A stretch of DNA of 64,000 nucleotides from Nymphaea colorata. Taxonomy: Eukaryota > Streptophyta > Magnoliopsida > Nymphaeales > Nymphaeaceae. The stretch spans positions 10,055,503 through 10,119,502 of the forward strand of contig NC_045143.1 in assembly GCF_008831285.2 (NCBI RefSeq). Direction: 5' to 3'. Shown in pieces: positions 11,990-22,770 of this stretch (its first letter is position 1; each line of letters opens with the position of its first letter). The notes under the pieces were generated by a model, which worked only from the letters and a program-made list of their open reading frames with translations, made no database searches and was not told the DNA's origin. A program made the position numbers and the translations under genes.

Positions 11990-11992
<3 letters not shown>
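11871..11992. repeat. Near-perfect fold-back inverted repeat (59-nt arms, 4-nt loop)
   Basis: The left arm is 11871-11929 and the right arm 11934-11992, separated by ATGT. The outer part pairs as TGGATTATCACATGCAATG against CATTGCATGTGATAATCCA and the inner part as TTATAACAT against ATGTTATAA. Only a few mismatches or bulges are seen. A (TA)n run follows at 11993-12020. It lies about 330 bp upstream of the FOLT1 start codon. It could be a small fold-back MITE or a MIR-like hairpin; AT-richness and the tight loop favour a MITE. Confidence 0.88.
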
Positions 11993-12026
<34 letters not shown>

Positions 12027-13539
12027 TGAAATCAGCATCTTAAACGCTAGTTCTGCAAAGCATCATAGGGAAGCAAAATTAACTCGTGGAGAAAGACATG
12101 TCTCCACATACACTTGGCAGTGTGCTTCTACCCTATGTGTTTGTCTTATACTTCCTAAAATGTCAATTGTCTTCTTCAGAATTAAAAAAAAAAGGACTTA
12201 CATAATGTTTCCCAAGAATCATAAATGTTATTAGCCATTTCTTTAAACGCTGCATAGTAATTTGTACCAAACTACCACCTTCATGTTACCTACATTATAT
12301 TTTATCAATATTAGTTGTCAAGAATTAAAAAAAATATATTAAAAAGCAGTCTTTCGACTGCACAAGTGCTAACAGGTGAAAGGAGAAAAGAACTTTTAGT
12401 AAAACGTTGTCACATCATTTGATCTCTTTAAAATTGACAACCTAGATGTTTCTCATTATATATATATATATATATATAAATCATACAACAATATGTCAAG
12501 AACACAATAAAGAAATCATACAACAAAATATCAAGTTCACTAAACAGACAACCTGTGAGACCTTATTTATGTTTCTTAAGATATTGCAGCCACCTCTTAT
12601 GAAGATGCTTGATGTATATCGAAAATGTTTGTACAGCAAACTCAATAATAAATGCATTAATGGCAAACACGACAACTTACGATATTCAATCTTTCACAAG
12701 TTTATTTCTATACACAGTTGCAGAATATGTTACACGCTGTGCGAGTCTTGCTTCATATAATGTTAGTTGAGCTTCTTTCAGTGCATAATGTTCAACCATC
12801 TCTTGAGTACTTGCTCGAGAAGAAGAGACAAATTTTCAGATACATCAAATATCTTAAGACTTTGTTTATCTTCTCTAAATTGTCATTGAATTGGTATTTG
12901 AGAGTAAGATCCTAAGATATTTTCATTCATGCTTTCATTCGTGGTCCACATTTCCACTTGACTAAAAAAAAAATTACTACTTAAATCAATAACCGACTTC
13001 TTTTCTTTATTTTCTTCCCGAGGAGATGATGATGTGAAAATTTAATTAGTTTAAGTCATTCAAGAATTTGCCCCCTCTCTCATGTATATATGGTACATAT
13101 GGGCTGTTTTTCTACACATATGAATGAGATGTTCATTTTTCTTCTAACAATATAAATATGATCTATGTAGAAATTTGAGTAGAAAATAAATTTTATACTG
13201 TGTAATACGAGCACCACATATGAGAAAAATTTTTGAAAAATCAATCGGCTACAATATATTAATTTCTAATTGAACTTAAGAAGTCATGTTTTTGTGTTCT
13301 TACAGTATAATCTAAAACATCACTTCTATAAAAAAAAATATGTTGAATTTATTCATAAAATTCGATTGATAAAATCAGCCAAACTATATCTCAGCCACCA
13401 AGCTAAGATCTTCCATTTCCTCACAGCCTCTTTAAAGCCTTTGAAAACCTAATCTTCTTCCTAAAATTGGTTTTCCACAAATTTCCAAATTCTCTTGGCA
13501 TTTTTGTGATATATACATAAACGATCAACTGACTTGTAT

Positions 13540-13815
13540 TCGGTGACGAAGCTAGAAATTTTTAGCTGAGGGGCAGCCTCTTTTAAGTAATTAACAGCTC
13601 GAGGTACCAACATGTAATAAGAAAATTTTTAGCAATCTAAATTTTTTATGAGGCGGGCCGAATTGCCGTTTCTAAATTTTGATTAGGGATGAAATATTCT
13701 TTTTCATAATTTTAATATAGAACAAGTGAAACTTTTTAAAAATTTTACATGTAATTTTTTTTTTAAAATGAGGTGGGGCCAGACCCATGCGGCCCTACCT
13801 TGGCTCTACCCTTGA
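13540..13815 (+). repeat. Degenerate hAT-like MITE, related to the copy at 14135
   Basis: Shares with the copy at 14135-14322 a GCTAGAAATTTT-like start, the inner word TTTCTAAATTTTGATTAGG and a GCGGCCCTACCTTGGCTC-like end, in the same orientation. Its ends are decayed and no convincing target duplication remains. A third, weaker relative may lie at about 21640-21690 (GAGGCGAGTATGGGCAAC ... GTGGCTCCACCA). Confidence 0.55.
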
Positions 13816-14134
13816 GTGAATCTATCAAACATTAATATGTAAATGAGTAATTTATATAGACAATTGTCCACTCAAGCCCACGTGTACCTCCGCCACTAAC
13901 CTGTCCAAGCTTTCATTAGGATAAATAAAAAGAATTACTCGCCGAGGCCGGTGTGGGCACATCAAATGTTTCAATAAAAGAATTTAAAATTACATTATGA
14001 TTACTTAAAAATTACACGGACCACCCAGATCAAACTTGAGATGGTGACTCTATTGTCTGTCTCTCAGCAAAAATTTCTAGCTCGGCCTAAAAAGAAAAAA
14101 CCAAAGTTTGGATCAGACTTTTATGTGTTGCAAA

Positions 14135-14322
14135 TAGGGGCAGGGGCAGAGCCAGAAATTTTTTATGAAAGAGACTGAATTAAAGTTTCTAAATTTTGAT
14201 TAGGACCCAAATAGTCATTTTTCAAAAATTTTTATATAAAAAAAGTTTTTTTTAATTTAAATGTAATTTTTTAAAAAGAATTGAGCAGACCCCATGCCGG
14301 CCCTATCTTGGCTGCGCCCTTG
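14135..14322. mobile_element. hAT-like MITE with perfect 8-bp target duplication
   Basis: Flanked by GTTGCAAA at 14127-14134 and again at 14323-14330. The terminal regions are imperfect inverted repeats: CAGGGGCAGAGCCA (from 14141) against the complement of TGGCTGCGCCCTTG (11 of 14). Six extra bases (TAGGGG) lie between the left duplication and the best TIR match. The GGGGCAGAGCCAGAAATTTT type of end is common among plant hAT-derived MITEs, and 8 bp is the hAT duplication length. No coding capacity. Confidence 0.7.
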
Positions 14323-15244
14323 GTTGCAAAAATGCTAACTTTACATCTAAAGGAAGCTTGGGCAGCTCCAACATCAGTTTCTGGGAGGAAGAAGATTATG
14401 TTTTTAGTTATTGTAATCCAGATATTAAATGACAGTGTCTTTACTTAAGCTAAGACTAATAGTGCAAACAAGCCAAAGAACTACTTGTTTTCATATACAT
14501 AAGGAACATGTAGGGCCAGCAGATATTTCTTAACAGTCTGGTATGTCACATCTATCGTTAGCATGTGAAACATTTTCGTTACAAAATATCGTATATACGG
14601 ATGTGACCTCCATATGCAAAACATTACAGATCTAAGAAAAAAACTATAATTTTTCATTGTGCAAATAAGATTTTATAAAAGTTTAACAATCAATAGTTTG
14701 AATATTTTGAATTATAAAAATACTTATTTTGCGTCCAAAACAAACTGGATCTATCCCGATTCGATGGTTTTAGGCGTGAATAACATATGGATAGTTTTCT
14801 AAATAAAGGTTAAGCGTAGTGACTGATCGAACTGGTAACTAGGGGTAAACAACGAGTCGAGCTACTCGAGCTCGTTAAAGCTAAGCTTGTGAACTTGTCA
14901 TTTGCTTAACGAGTTGAGCTCAAGTTCATGAGTCGACTCGTTCAAATAAGTGAGTTGAGTTCAAGCTTAACACGTAATTGCCGAGTTGAGTTCGATCCTT
15001 AATCGAGTTTGTCGAGTCTTAATCAAATCGATATATTCAAACGAATTTATAAGTTTGTCAAACTTTAAGTGAATGGAGTTTGATCTCACCACATAACGAT
15101 GAATATCAATTCTAGCTGATTGAACTTGGGTTCAACTCAGTGTGTATGCACGTGCTTTGGCGTGCATGTGTGTGTAGAGAGAGAGAGAGGGTCGATAAAA
15201 TGGGAATTCATAGCAAAATTTGAGGACAAGAAGTCCCTTAAGTA

Positions 15245-15545
15245 CAAGAACAAACCGCAAAAATAAAATACGAATATACAAAACAATCACACATTAAAAC
15301 GAAAATAAAAAGAGGTGGAGAGAGAGTGGATAGATAGCGCAACACAGTCACCCAGCTGCAGACGGAGGACGGTGCCGTAACCGAAAAACAAAATGGACAT
15401 TCCCATGCACCAGATGAGCTACAACATTCGGCGATGAGAAGGTGCCCCTGAAAACAATGTTGTTGCGCTCTTTCCAAATACACCACCAAAAGGAAATATG
15501 AATGCGCTCTTTTCAAATGCACCACCAAAAGAAAAGGAAATGAAA
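15245..15545 (-). mobile_element. LINE (L1-type) 3' end fragment
   Basis: On the minus strand a short frame reads WWCIWKERNNIVFRGTFSS ... AHLVHGN ... and stops after about 46 codons. This is the C-terminal zinc-finger tail of plant L1 reverse transcriptases (W-x-W-x-ERN-x-R-x-F-R). It is followed by a T-rich 3' untranslated region. The copy at 55676 has the same frame and stop position. The upstream part contains a small tandem duplication of the TTTTGGTGGTG...AAAGAGCGCA segment. Confidence 0.8.
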
Positions 15546-16815
15546 GAGAAAGAGACTCTAAAGCTACCGAGCAACTTCAAATGAAACTGTTGAAATAAAT
15601 CCCGTAAATCTTTCCGTATCTTGTTTCAATAAATGATAGTGAGCATTTATTCAAAAGAGACGTAAAACGACTTACTTTATGGATTGTCGTATTTGGTGAG
15701 CAGCAACAGACATCAAACATAAATCGGATGGCTCAAATCTCCCCTCCCTGCTCCTATTTCTGCCTTCCTCTCCCCTTCTGACTCCGACAGCCGGTGGCCG
15801 TAAGGCCGTGGGGACTCCACCGGACGGCACCTATCGAGGCTCCCCTTCCCTCTACCCACAGTCAGGTGGAGGCCCCATCACTCTTCGGTGTCCTTCACCC
15901 ATGATTGTCCGGCGACCGCAAGGTTTGAGAGGGGGGCAGGGTTGGGGCCCTTCTTTTCAACAGAGCCCCGACAAGCTGCTAGCAACAGTAAGGGAGGTAG
16001 CGGAAGAATAAAAAAAAATCACAAAGGTCGTCCGTTTGCCTTCAAATGAATGGCTCTCGTTTGATGTTTAGTGACTTGTTTGATGTTTAGTGACTCTAGC
16101 GTCACCATTCAGTTTGATGTAAATGAATGGTTGAGAGAGAGCTAGCGGAGGCTAGAGAAATTGACAGTGGGCTATAACAGAGCCAAGGAGTAGCAGCGCT
16201 AGCCAGAGTTCAAGAGAGTAGGCTTGAGGAGAGATGCAGCAGTCTTCCCATCATGTTTGGTTCATTTTATAATTGTTCGTCTCCGATCCATTACCATCTC
16301 TCCCCAAGTATGAGCAATCTGGCTCAATTTGACGGCCAAGCTTAAGAAAACAACGTAATTTGTCTTGTAGACTTCATAACCGATAACATTCTCACGGGAG
16401 GAAAATTAGATCAGGAACTGATGCACTTTGTTTTTGAAGTTTCATACTCTAAGCAGCATAATTGAGAGAGGCCTGATGGCATCTCACAGATAATCAGCTG
16501 AACTTAGTGCATGGAGTTAAGAGAGACTCGAGAAACATTTAAGACCAGAAATTACGGGAACACGTCAGGGAGAATTACCAAGATAAAGTTTATCTATTAC
16601 TCGACAGACATCTAAATACAGACCTACTGTTCTCCCCCCCTTACATGCACCAGCAGTTAGCACATCCTGAATGAAGGAGCTTGCTTGCCCCTAAAACAGC
16701 TGAGGCTGGCACCGCAGAAGAACAAAGCAGTATGCTGTTTGAAGGAACGCCCATCTATTTTTAAGACCGGTACATTGCTTTTTGTAGTCACAATTGGGAT
16801 TTGTTTGCACCTTAT

Positions 16816-17928
16816 CTACACCTTGTCGTCATGGAACCACCATCTGGTCTCCTTTGGTGACCGACCATTGCGGCAGTTCTTCACATAGCGCTCATCATCC
16901 GCAGGACGTTTCTATGATCGAAAAAGTAAACATTAGCAGGAGCATCACTTGATCACTGTAGGACGAAAAAGCACATACAGCACACCAAGGAGTTCCAGAA
17001 ATAGGGCATTGAAAATAGAACCTTTGCGGGGGAGCTTGAGAGCATGGAAAGAATACTGATACATATGGAACTCACGGTCATGGCTGGAGACCACGAATCA
17101 TACAGAATATCTGAGCAAAAATATGAAGGGTCATTCCAGTGATCCATTCTGAATCACCAACGTTAATTTTGTCAAATTATAGCACATGGAACACACGGCA
17201 AGTTTGTGGTCGAGAAAATCATATATGTTCAAGCACAGAAAAAGCTTTTTCACTGTATCCACTAATAATCTAGCAGTGAGCATGAAACTAGTTCCAAAAA
17301 AAGCATGCAACTCAAGAGGTTCTAATAAAACTAAAAATGACGTTGCACAGAGGGACACACAATTTACAAGAAGGCCGTCCAACCAACTTATCTTTAAATA
17401 AAAGAAATATTACCCACCAGAATTTAGAAATTTTCATATTTTGTGATATAATCTTTTTATATCTTATATGTATTAATCACATGAGGCACAATGACGAAGA
17501 TAAAAATTGTTTTCCAAGTCTACTATAAACCTATAGGCTATAGCCAGTAAGCAGCACACAGAAATGAACTTTAGGATAAATTGTCATAGGCAAATGGAGG
17601 GTGTGGGAAAAGCAGCGCCCCAGATCTCGAAATGCTTACACTGCAATTTGTTCTTTCACCTTAAAATGTCATTTGAATTTCATAAGAAAGAACATATCTA
17701 ACATGTTTCAGAAAAATTATGAGAAGAGGAATTGCTAAACAAAACTAGATTAGGCAACTGTTATGTCATACGTTTCCCAACACATTTGACCAATTCGTGC
17801 ATATGCACTACCACAAACCAGACGGGCAATTATCAATATTGAAAGTTCCATGTAGGCATGACTCCTGTTACATAGAATACCTTCCAACATGTGAAACAGC
17901 TTCCAATGAAGCATGTCCTCGTTAACTG

Positions 17929-17969
<41 letters not shown>

Positions 17970-20672
17970 CACACACACACACACACACCTAGATACACAT
18001 ATACAAGAGGGAAAGAGACCATGCTCTGGACAGTATGAAGTATAAACTTTCTGAATTCATACTCATTCCTAAAATTTTTGTGGTTTCTTCTATTTCATTA
18101 AGTTGGTTTTTCATACTTTAAACAGGATGTGCTTAGGCAACACTTAGCAATTCAAAAGAGGCAAACACATAAGCATCATTTAACACATCTGATTACATGG
18201 CTCCAACTACAGTGACACTAAGAACTAGGGCACCTAGTGTAAGTGAAGCACACATTATTCACAGTTTACAGATGTCAATATTACAATGAACACCATAGAA
18301 GTCACACATAAACTATATTCACGGATTTGTAAGTAAGATTACTGGTGTAATATGCTGCTTCACAATATTGTGATAGCTTTAGATATTTTTTATCGTCTAC
18401 TCACCGAGTTACATTATGTAGTATTGGCAATGAAATGCCTCTAAGGAATTCTGTATTTGTAACTAGTTGCTTTAGTTTCATATTGGCACCCCTAAAGCAG
18501 TAGGTTTCCAACAAATACATTATAAATGAGGTTGGCCCCTCGCCTCCTACAGGACATTAGGATACTGGTTGTGCTTTCCTCTATACTTTAATCAATCCCT
18601 TGAACCTCGATGAACTTCAAGAACATTGAAATATGTATTTGAAGCAAATGCAAAGTCGACCAAAACCATGGGATTACTGTTTATTCCATTGATTTCCCAC
18701 ACCTATACAAACCATTTTTTCTTTTCCCTCTCAAATCCACACACCATTTACAAAATCTCAGAAACTGGGAACCCTCTTTAATAGTACCAAGGATCAATTC
18801 CTTGAACTTCATGTACTTCCATGAACCTCTAACAACAGAGAAAAGCAGAAGCGTTATGAAGTCATTGCAAATACAAACAAAACTATGGGATTAGTATTAT
18901 GATCCCATTTGCCTCCCACCTCTCCAAAAACCAAATTTTCCCTCTCAAATCCACATACCACATAAAAAATCCTCAGAGAACAGGCACTCAGTATTGCAGG
19001 AAAACAAAAAATGGGCCAAACTTGTAGGATATGTGTTGCAAATTAAGTTGTAAAGGACATATGGGAAAACTTGAACTTCATGAAAAACTACATGCAACAG
19101 GATTATGATACATATACTACATCCGAAGGATGATCATAAATCTAATTATCTGTAGTGGAAAGTATAAGCTAGAATATACAATTGAAACAGGCATCAACAC
19201 ATATCACTAACTACAATTCTTACCAGCAAAATAAGTGAATGAAATACTAACCAGAAAAATAAATTGGCATGAACACAGTCGAATTGGAAAAAATGCTATA
19301 TAAATTGAAGCAACCACATTCACCAGTGGTTATGACCTATGTGGTAGCTTGGCTTATTTATCAGTAATACAAAGTGATCATTATAATGTTACTAACATAG
19401 CCAGAGAAACCACATAATAATGTTTGGGGTAACGAACACCCGTTTTGAACATACGGACTCGCAGACTTGCATCCATTAAATGCTTCACAAGAAGGGTATA
19501 TATATGGTATGTGTTTAAAGTGTCAGAATTGCAGCTCCACCTTTTCATTATGTCAGTGACTTGTCAGAATTTAGATACCCACCTCAAGTTCAAATAACAA
19601 AGACCACTATTAATTGCCAGAGGCTCATTTATTTTAGTACAGTAACCACCAGCTCATCAAAAAGGTTTCACAGAAGTTTACTACTAAACAATCGCTAACT
19701 GAGCCTGCCATCCACGAGATAGGTAGCACCTTTCCATACTATACCTCTCACGGTGCCGACAATGAACGAACGCAGCCAAGGGAAATAAGAGAAGTTAAAT
19801 TTCAAGTAATGGTCAAAATCTCGACTAAAGAACGCTGGAATTTTCCTGAGAACTAAGAAAAAGCTAAAGTTGTGAAAAAAAGAAAAGTTTAGTCTATCCA
19901 GTGCGGAAATTATACATCCACATCACGTTTCACAAGGAATGGAAAACATAAAAACTAACCAAAGAAAAGGAGAGCACAAAGGAGAAAAAAAGAAAGGCAG
20001 TATCAGAAAAAACACCAAAATTACCTAAACAAATATGGCCATTACTGTAAATGTGAGGATGCATAGGCGCAGGATGGAGAAAAATCACCTGCCAAATGTG
20101 ACCAAGGAAACAAAATCACCCTAATTCTAGCGCAAATGACCCAGGACGACAAAACCCAGAAAGAGCAAAAACAGAATAACAGAGAAACGTCAGAAAAGAC
20201 CCACAAAACAGCGTAAATTGGACAAACCTGCGGCGCTTCCATGGGATAATGTTCGGGGAAATCGACCTGAAGCTGGTACGTCTCGTTCGCGTAGAGCGTC
20301 CCAGCCGCCCCAACCACATCAATAATCCACCTGATCAAGAGTTTCAATAAGCAACCACCATAGAAAAACACAAACCCACCTCAAAAAGGCCCCAAGAAAG
20401 TCGCCTCAAGGATAATCAAGCGCGTACCTCTGGAGATTATCGGTAACCCTGTGCTTGAATCCGGCGGGGGGGTTGACCTGCCATTCGAGGAGCTCTTTCT
20501 GCAGACGGTTGCACGCGATCTTACTGAGAGCCTACAGAAACAGAGCCAACAACCAAGCGTCTCATTCAACGGGACCAAACGGAAGATGTGAACCAGAATT
20601 AGCAAAGAAATTGGGGGAAAAAACTGGGGCCAGGGCTCGGAGAAGAACCTTCCGAGAGGCAGAGGCACTCAT
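16816..20672 (-). CDS. UBC16: Ubiquitin-conjugating enzyme E2, UBC16/17/18 type
   Basis: E2 enzyme that accepts ubiquitin from E1 on a cysteine and passes it on with E3 ligases. Exons: 20649-20672, 20428-20531, 20228-20330, 20025-20088, 17022-17110 and 16816-16911 (stop TAG). Total 480 nt, 159 residues, close to the usual 161 of the Arabidopsis UBC16-18 group. All six exons join in phase with GT-AG borders. Key parts: RLQKELLEWQVNPPAGF (helix 1 and following loop), WIIDVVGAAGTLYANETYQL and VDFPEHYPMEAPQV (central sheet), HPHIYSNGHICLDIL with the likely catalytic Cys97, and KNCRNGRSPKETRWWFHDDKV at the C-terminus, a tail diagnostic for this group. Cys97 lies in exon 4, after which comes the longest intron (17111-20024, 2.9 kb). 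The start was chosen because MSASASRK splices in phase to ALSKIA and follows a CT-rich leader and TATA box. No damage is seen. Confidence 0.96.
17931..17989. repeat. (TC)n-(AC)n compound microsatellite in UBC16 intron 4
   Basis: An interrupted run of TC dinucleotides is followed directly by an AC run. Confidence 0.92.
18591..18992 (+). repeat. Tandem duplication of about 202 bp in UBC16 intron 4
   Basis: Unit 1 starts ATCAATCCCTTGAACCTC at 18591; unit 2 starts ATCAATTCCTTGAACTTC at 18793. Both carry ATGGGATTA, a CCCATT/CCATTGATT-CC(T/C)CCAC block, TTTTCCCTCTCAAATCCACA and CTCAGA in the same order. The units have diverged by point changes and small indels. Confidence 0.85.
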
Positions 20673-20786
20673 GCTGTGATACAGAGAGAGCGGGAGAGGG
20701 AGAAGAGGGAGAGATGGAGAGAAGAGGGAGAGAGGAAGGCGACGTTGCCGTGAAGATGAAGCACGAAGACTCGCTCCGCTGCCTGG

Positions 20787-20794
20787 AATTTATA
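20787..20794 (-). promoter_or_regulatory. Probable TATA box of UBC16
   Basis: The minus strand reads CTATAAATT about 115 nt before the ATG. A CT-rich leader (many CTCTC words) lies between them. Confidence 0.6.
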
Positions 20795-22615
20795 GCGGAT
20801 TTGTAATTACCAAGTTGCCCTGATCGACCGCACGGAAAAGGTTCCTCTCCCCCCTCCCTAGCAAAACCTTTTTTTCTGTTTTCCCCTTTCTTATTTCTTT
20901 TAAAATATTCCTTGATTGCTTTTTCGGGCTCCGGTTCGCTATGTATTACGAATCGGCCACGAGAGCCCAACCGTCTCCGAGTAATTTCATGAAAATAACG
21001 CGTCCGATATAATTAAAAAAGTGAATATAAAGGTCATCTCTTTTTATAGTTCGTGGCAAAATTTGGCGAGAAAAACGACTTTACAACTGGGTTCCATGTT
21101 CATAAGTTCACTACATTTTCCTGCATATTGATTTTTTATATTATTCAAGAAACTTCCAACTAGCAAATTAAAAGATGCAATGAGGTCAAAAGCTGGATAA
21201 AATTTTACCATGTTTGAGAAATGGGTCGAGAACAATTTCTTCTTGTTTTGAAAGATATTGATGTCCATATGAACAAGAGTTTCATACGATCCTTTGTCTT
21301 AGTTCGTGATTTTTTGCGTTTGTATACGGCTTTGAAAGATATTGGTGTCCATATGAACATGAGTCGCATATTTTTTCTGCGTCTTGTCTTTACATGATGT
21401 CAATTCACGAAATCATAAATCAATATCATATCTTCCAGAACTCTGTCCATTCATTAAACTACAAAAGTCCAAATTACTACATGTAGAATTTTAGGAGTAA
21501 TTCACTTCAGTGTTGTTTAGCTCATTAGCATTAGCAGAAAATTTTTATTTAAGGGACACTAATTCAATAACTTTAATATCTTACATACAAATAATCAAAT
21601 ATTTCAAAATAATAATATAAAAATGAACATATTTTTTGAGGCGAGTATGGGCAACTGCCTACACAAAACCCATGTGGCTCCACCACTAGTTTAGCTTGGA
21701 GGTATTCGAACGCCCAACTAACAGAGCCTATAAAAGGATCCCTAGGTACATAAGTAAGCCTCTTTTTCTTGGTTCAGTGGGTTCATAAATGTAGCCTAAC
21801 CTAAACATAGGTTTATTCCCGTTCTCACTAAGCTTGCAAATGGGTTGGGTACAAATCAACTACACGTAGTAAGCGGTCGCTTGGCAATAAAAATAGTAAC
21901 ATATTGTTTCATATATCTGCCCAATAAAACTTCTAAAAGCGCACAAGAATGTTGCACCTATGAATATATTTCAAATTTTGGTCACGAAGGGGAAGTTTGG
22001 TAATTAAAACGATTTATTATTGTTCCATGAATTTACACTCAACTTTAAGGTAGGTCCGTACAACAATACAACATAATATTCTATGAATTTGCTCTAATTT
22101 TTTTGAGCGAACAAGAATGTATTGTTATTATAGCCAGACGACTTCCCCAAGAATCAAACTGCCCAGATGATGCATCTAAAAATGGCAGAAACCCATCACC
22201 ATAAACCCTAATCTATGGCTGTTTTTTCACTTCAAATGAGGGGATTCAGAGAAATAGGTGTGTTGGAACGTGCAACTTAAACAATCAATTTTTTTTTAAA
22301 ATATACATGTACACATGCTTAGCAGTTCTTATGTATGTGGGTTCATGAATAGGGATGGGAGCGCAGTCAGGTATTTCTAGGTGTTTAGAGTTGAGTCAAA
22401 TTCAGGCACAAAAATCGAATAGATATTATTCAGTAAGTTGTTTTTTTTTTATACGAAGGCGCAAAGAAGACCAAGTCTCCAACCATCGTGAGAGTAGCGA
22501 ACTCCAACAACAATTAAGTCAGGCCCTAAAGTCCACTCTGTGTTTTAAGTGTGGGGCACGCAGAAACATGATGTATTGTCTTGCACCTTATAAAATAAAG
22601 ATATAATTTATTTCT

Positions 22616-22770
22616 TTTAATGTTTACTTAGAGGAATCCGTCTTTGTCGTAAAACCTACAAGGTCGTACTCTTATGTTTCTAAGAATAAGATGTATTTTT
22701 TTTTAATGTTCACTTAGAAGAATTCGCCTTTGGTGTAAAACAAACTCACAATGTTATGTTTCTAAGATTC
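22616..22770 (+). repeat. Tandem duplication, two diverged units of about 85 bp
   Basis: Both units read TTTAATGTT(T/C)ACTTAGA(G/A)GAAT(C/T)CG, then GTAAAAC, then TTATGTTTCTAAGA. The first is 22616-22692 and the second about 22702-22770. Confidence 0.75.

Larger units (their letters stand above)
11545..16815. other. Intergenic DNA between FOLT1 (5' side) and UBC16 (3' side)
   Basis: No protein gene is recognised. The first 100 bp carry the CT-rich (minus strand) FOLT1 leader. Beyond that lie a long fold-back repeat (11871-11992), TA runs, a hAT-like MITE with a related degenerate copy, a region of CGAGTCGAG-type words (about 14840-15060, similar in composition to the MITE at 28131) and a LINE 3' end (15245-15540). 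A GC-rich stretch at 15720-16010 holds a short plus-strand ORF without a recognisable domain. Scattered ORFs here are short and AT-rich, without family motifs. Confidence 0.6.
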
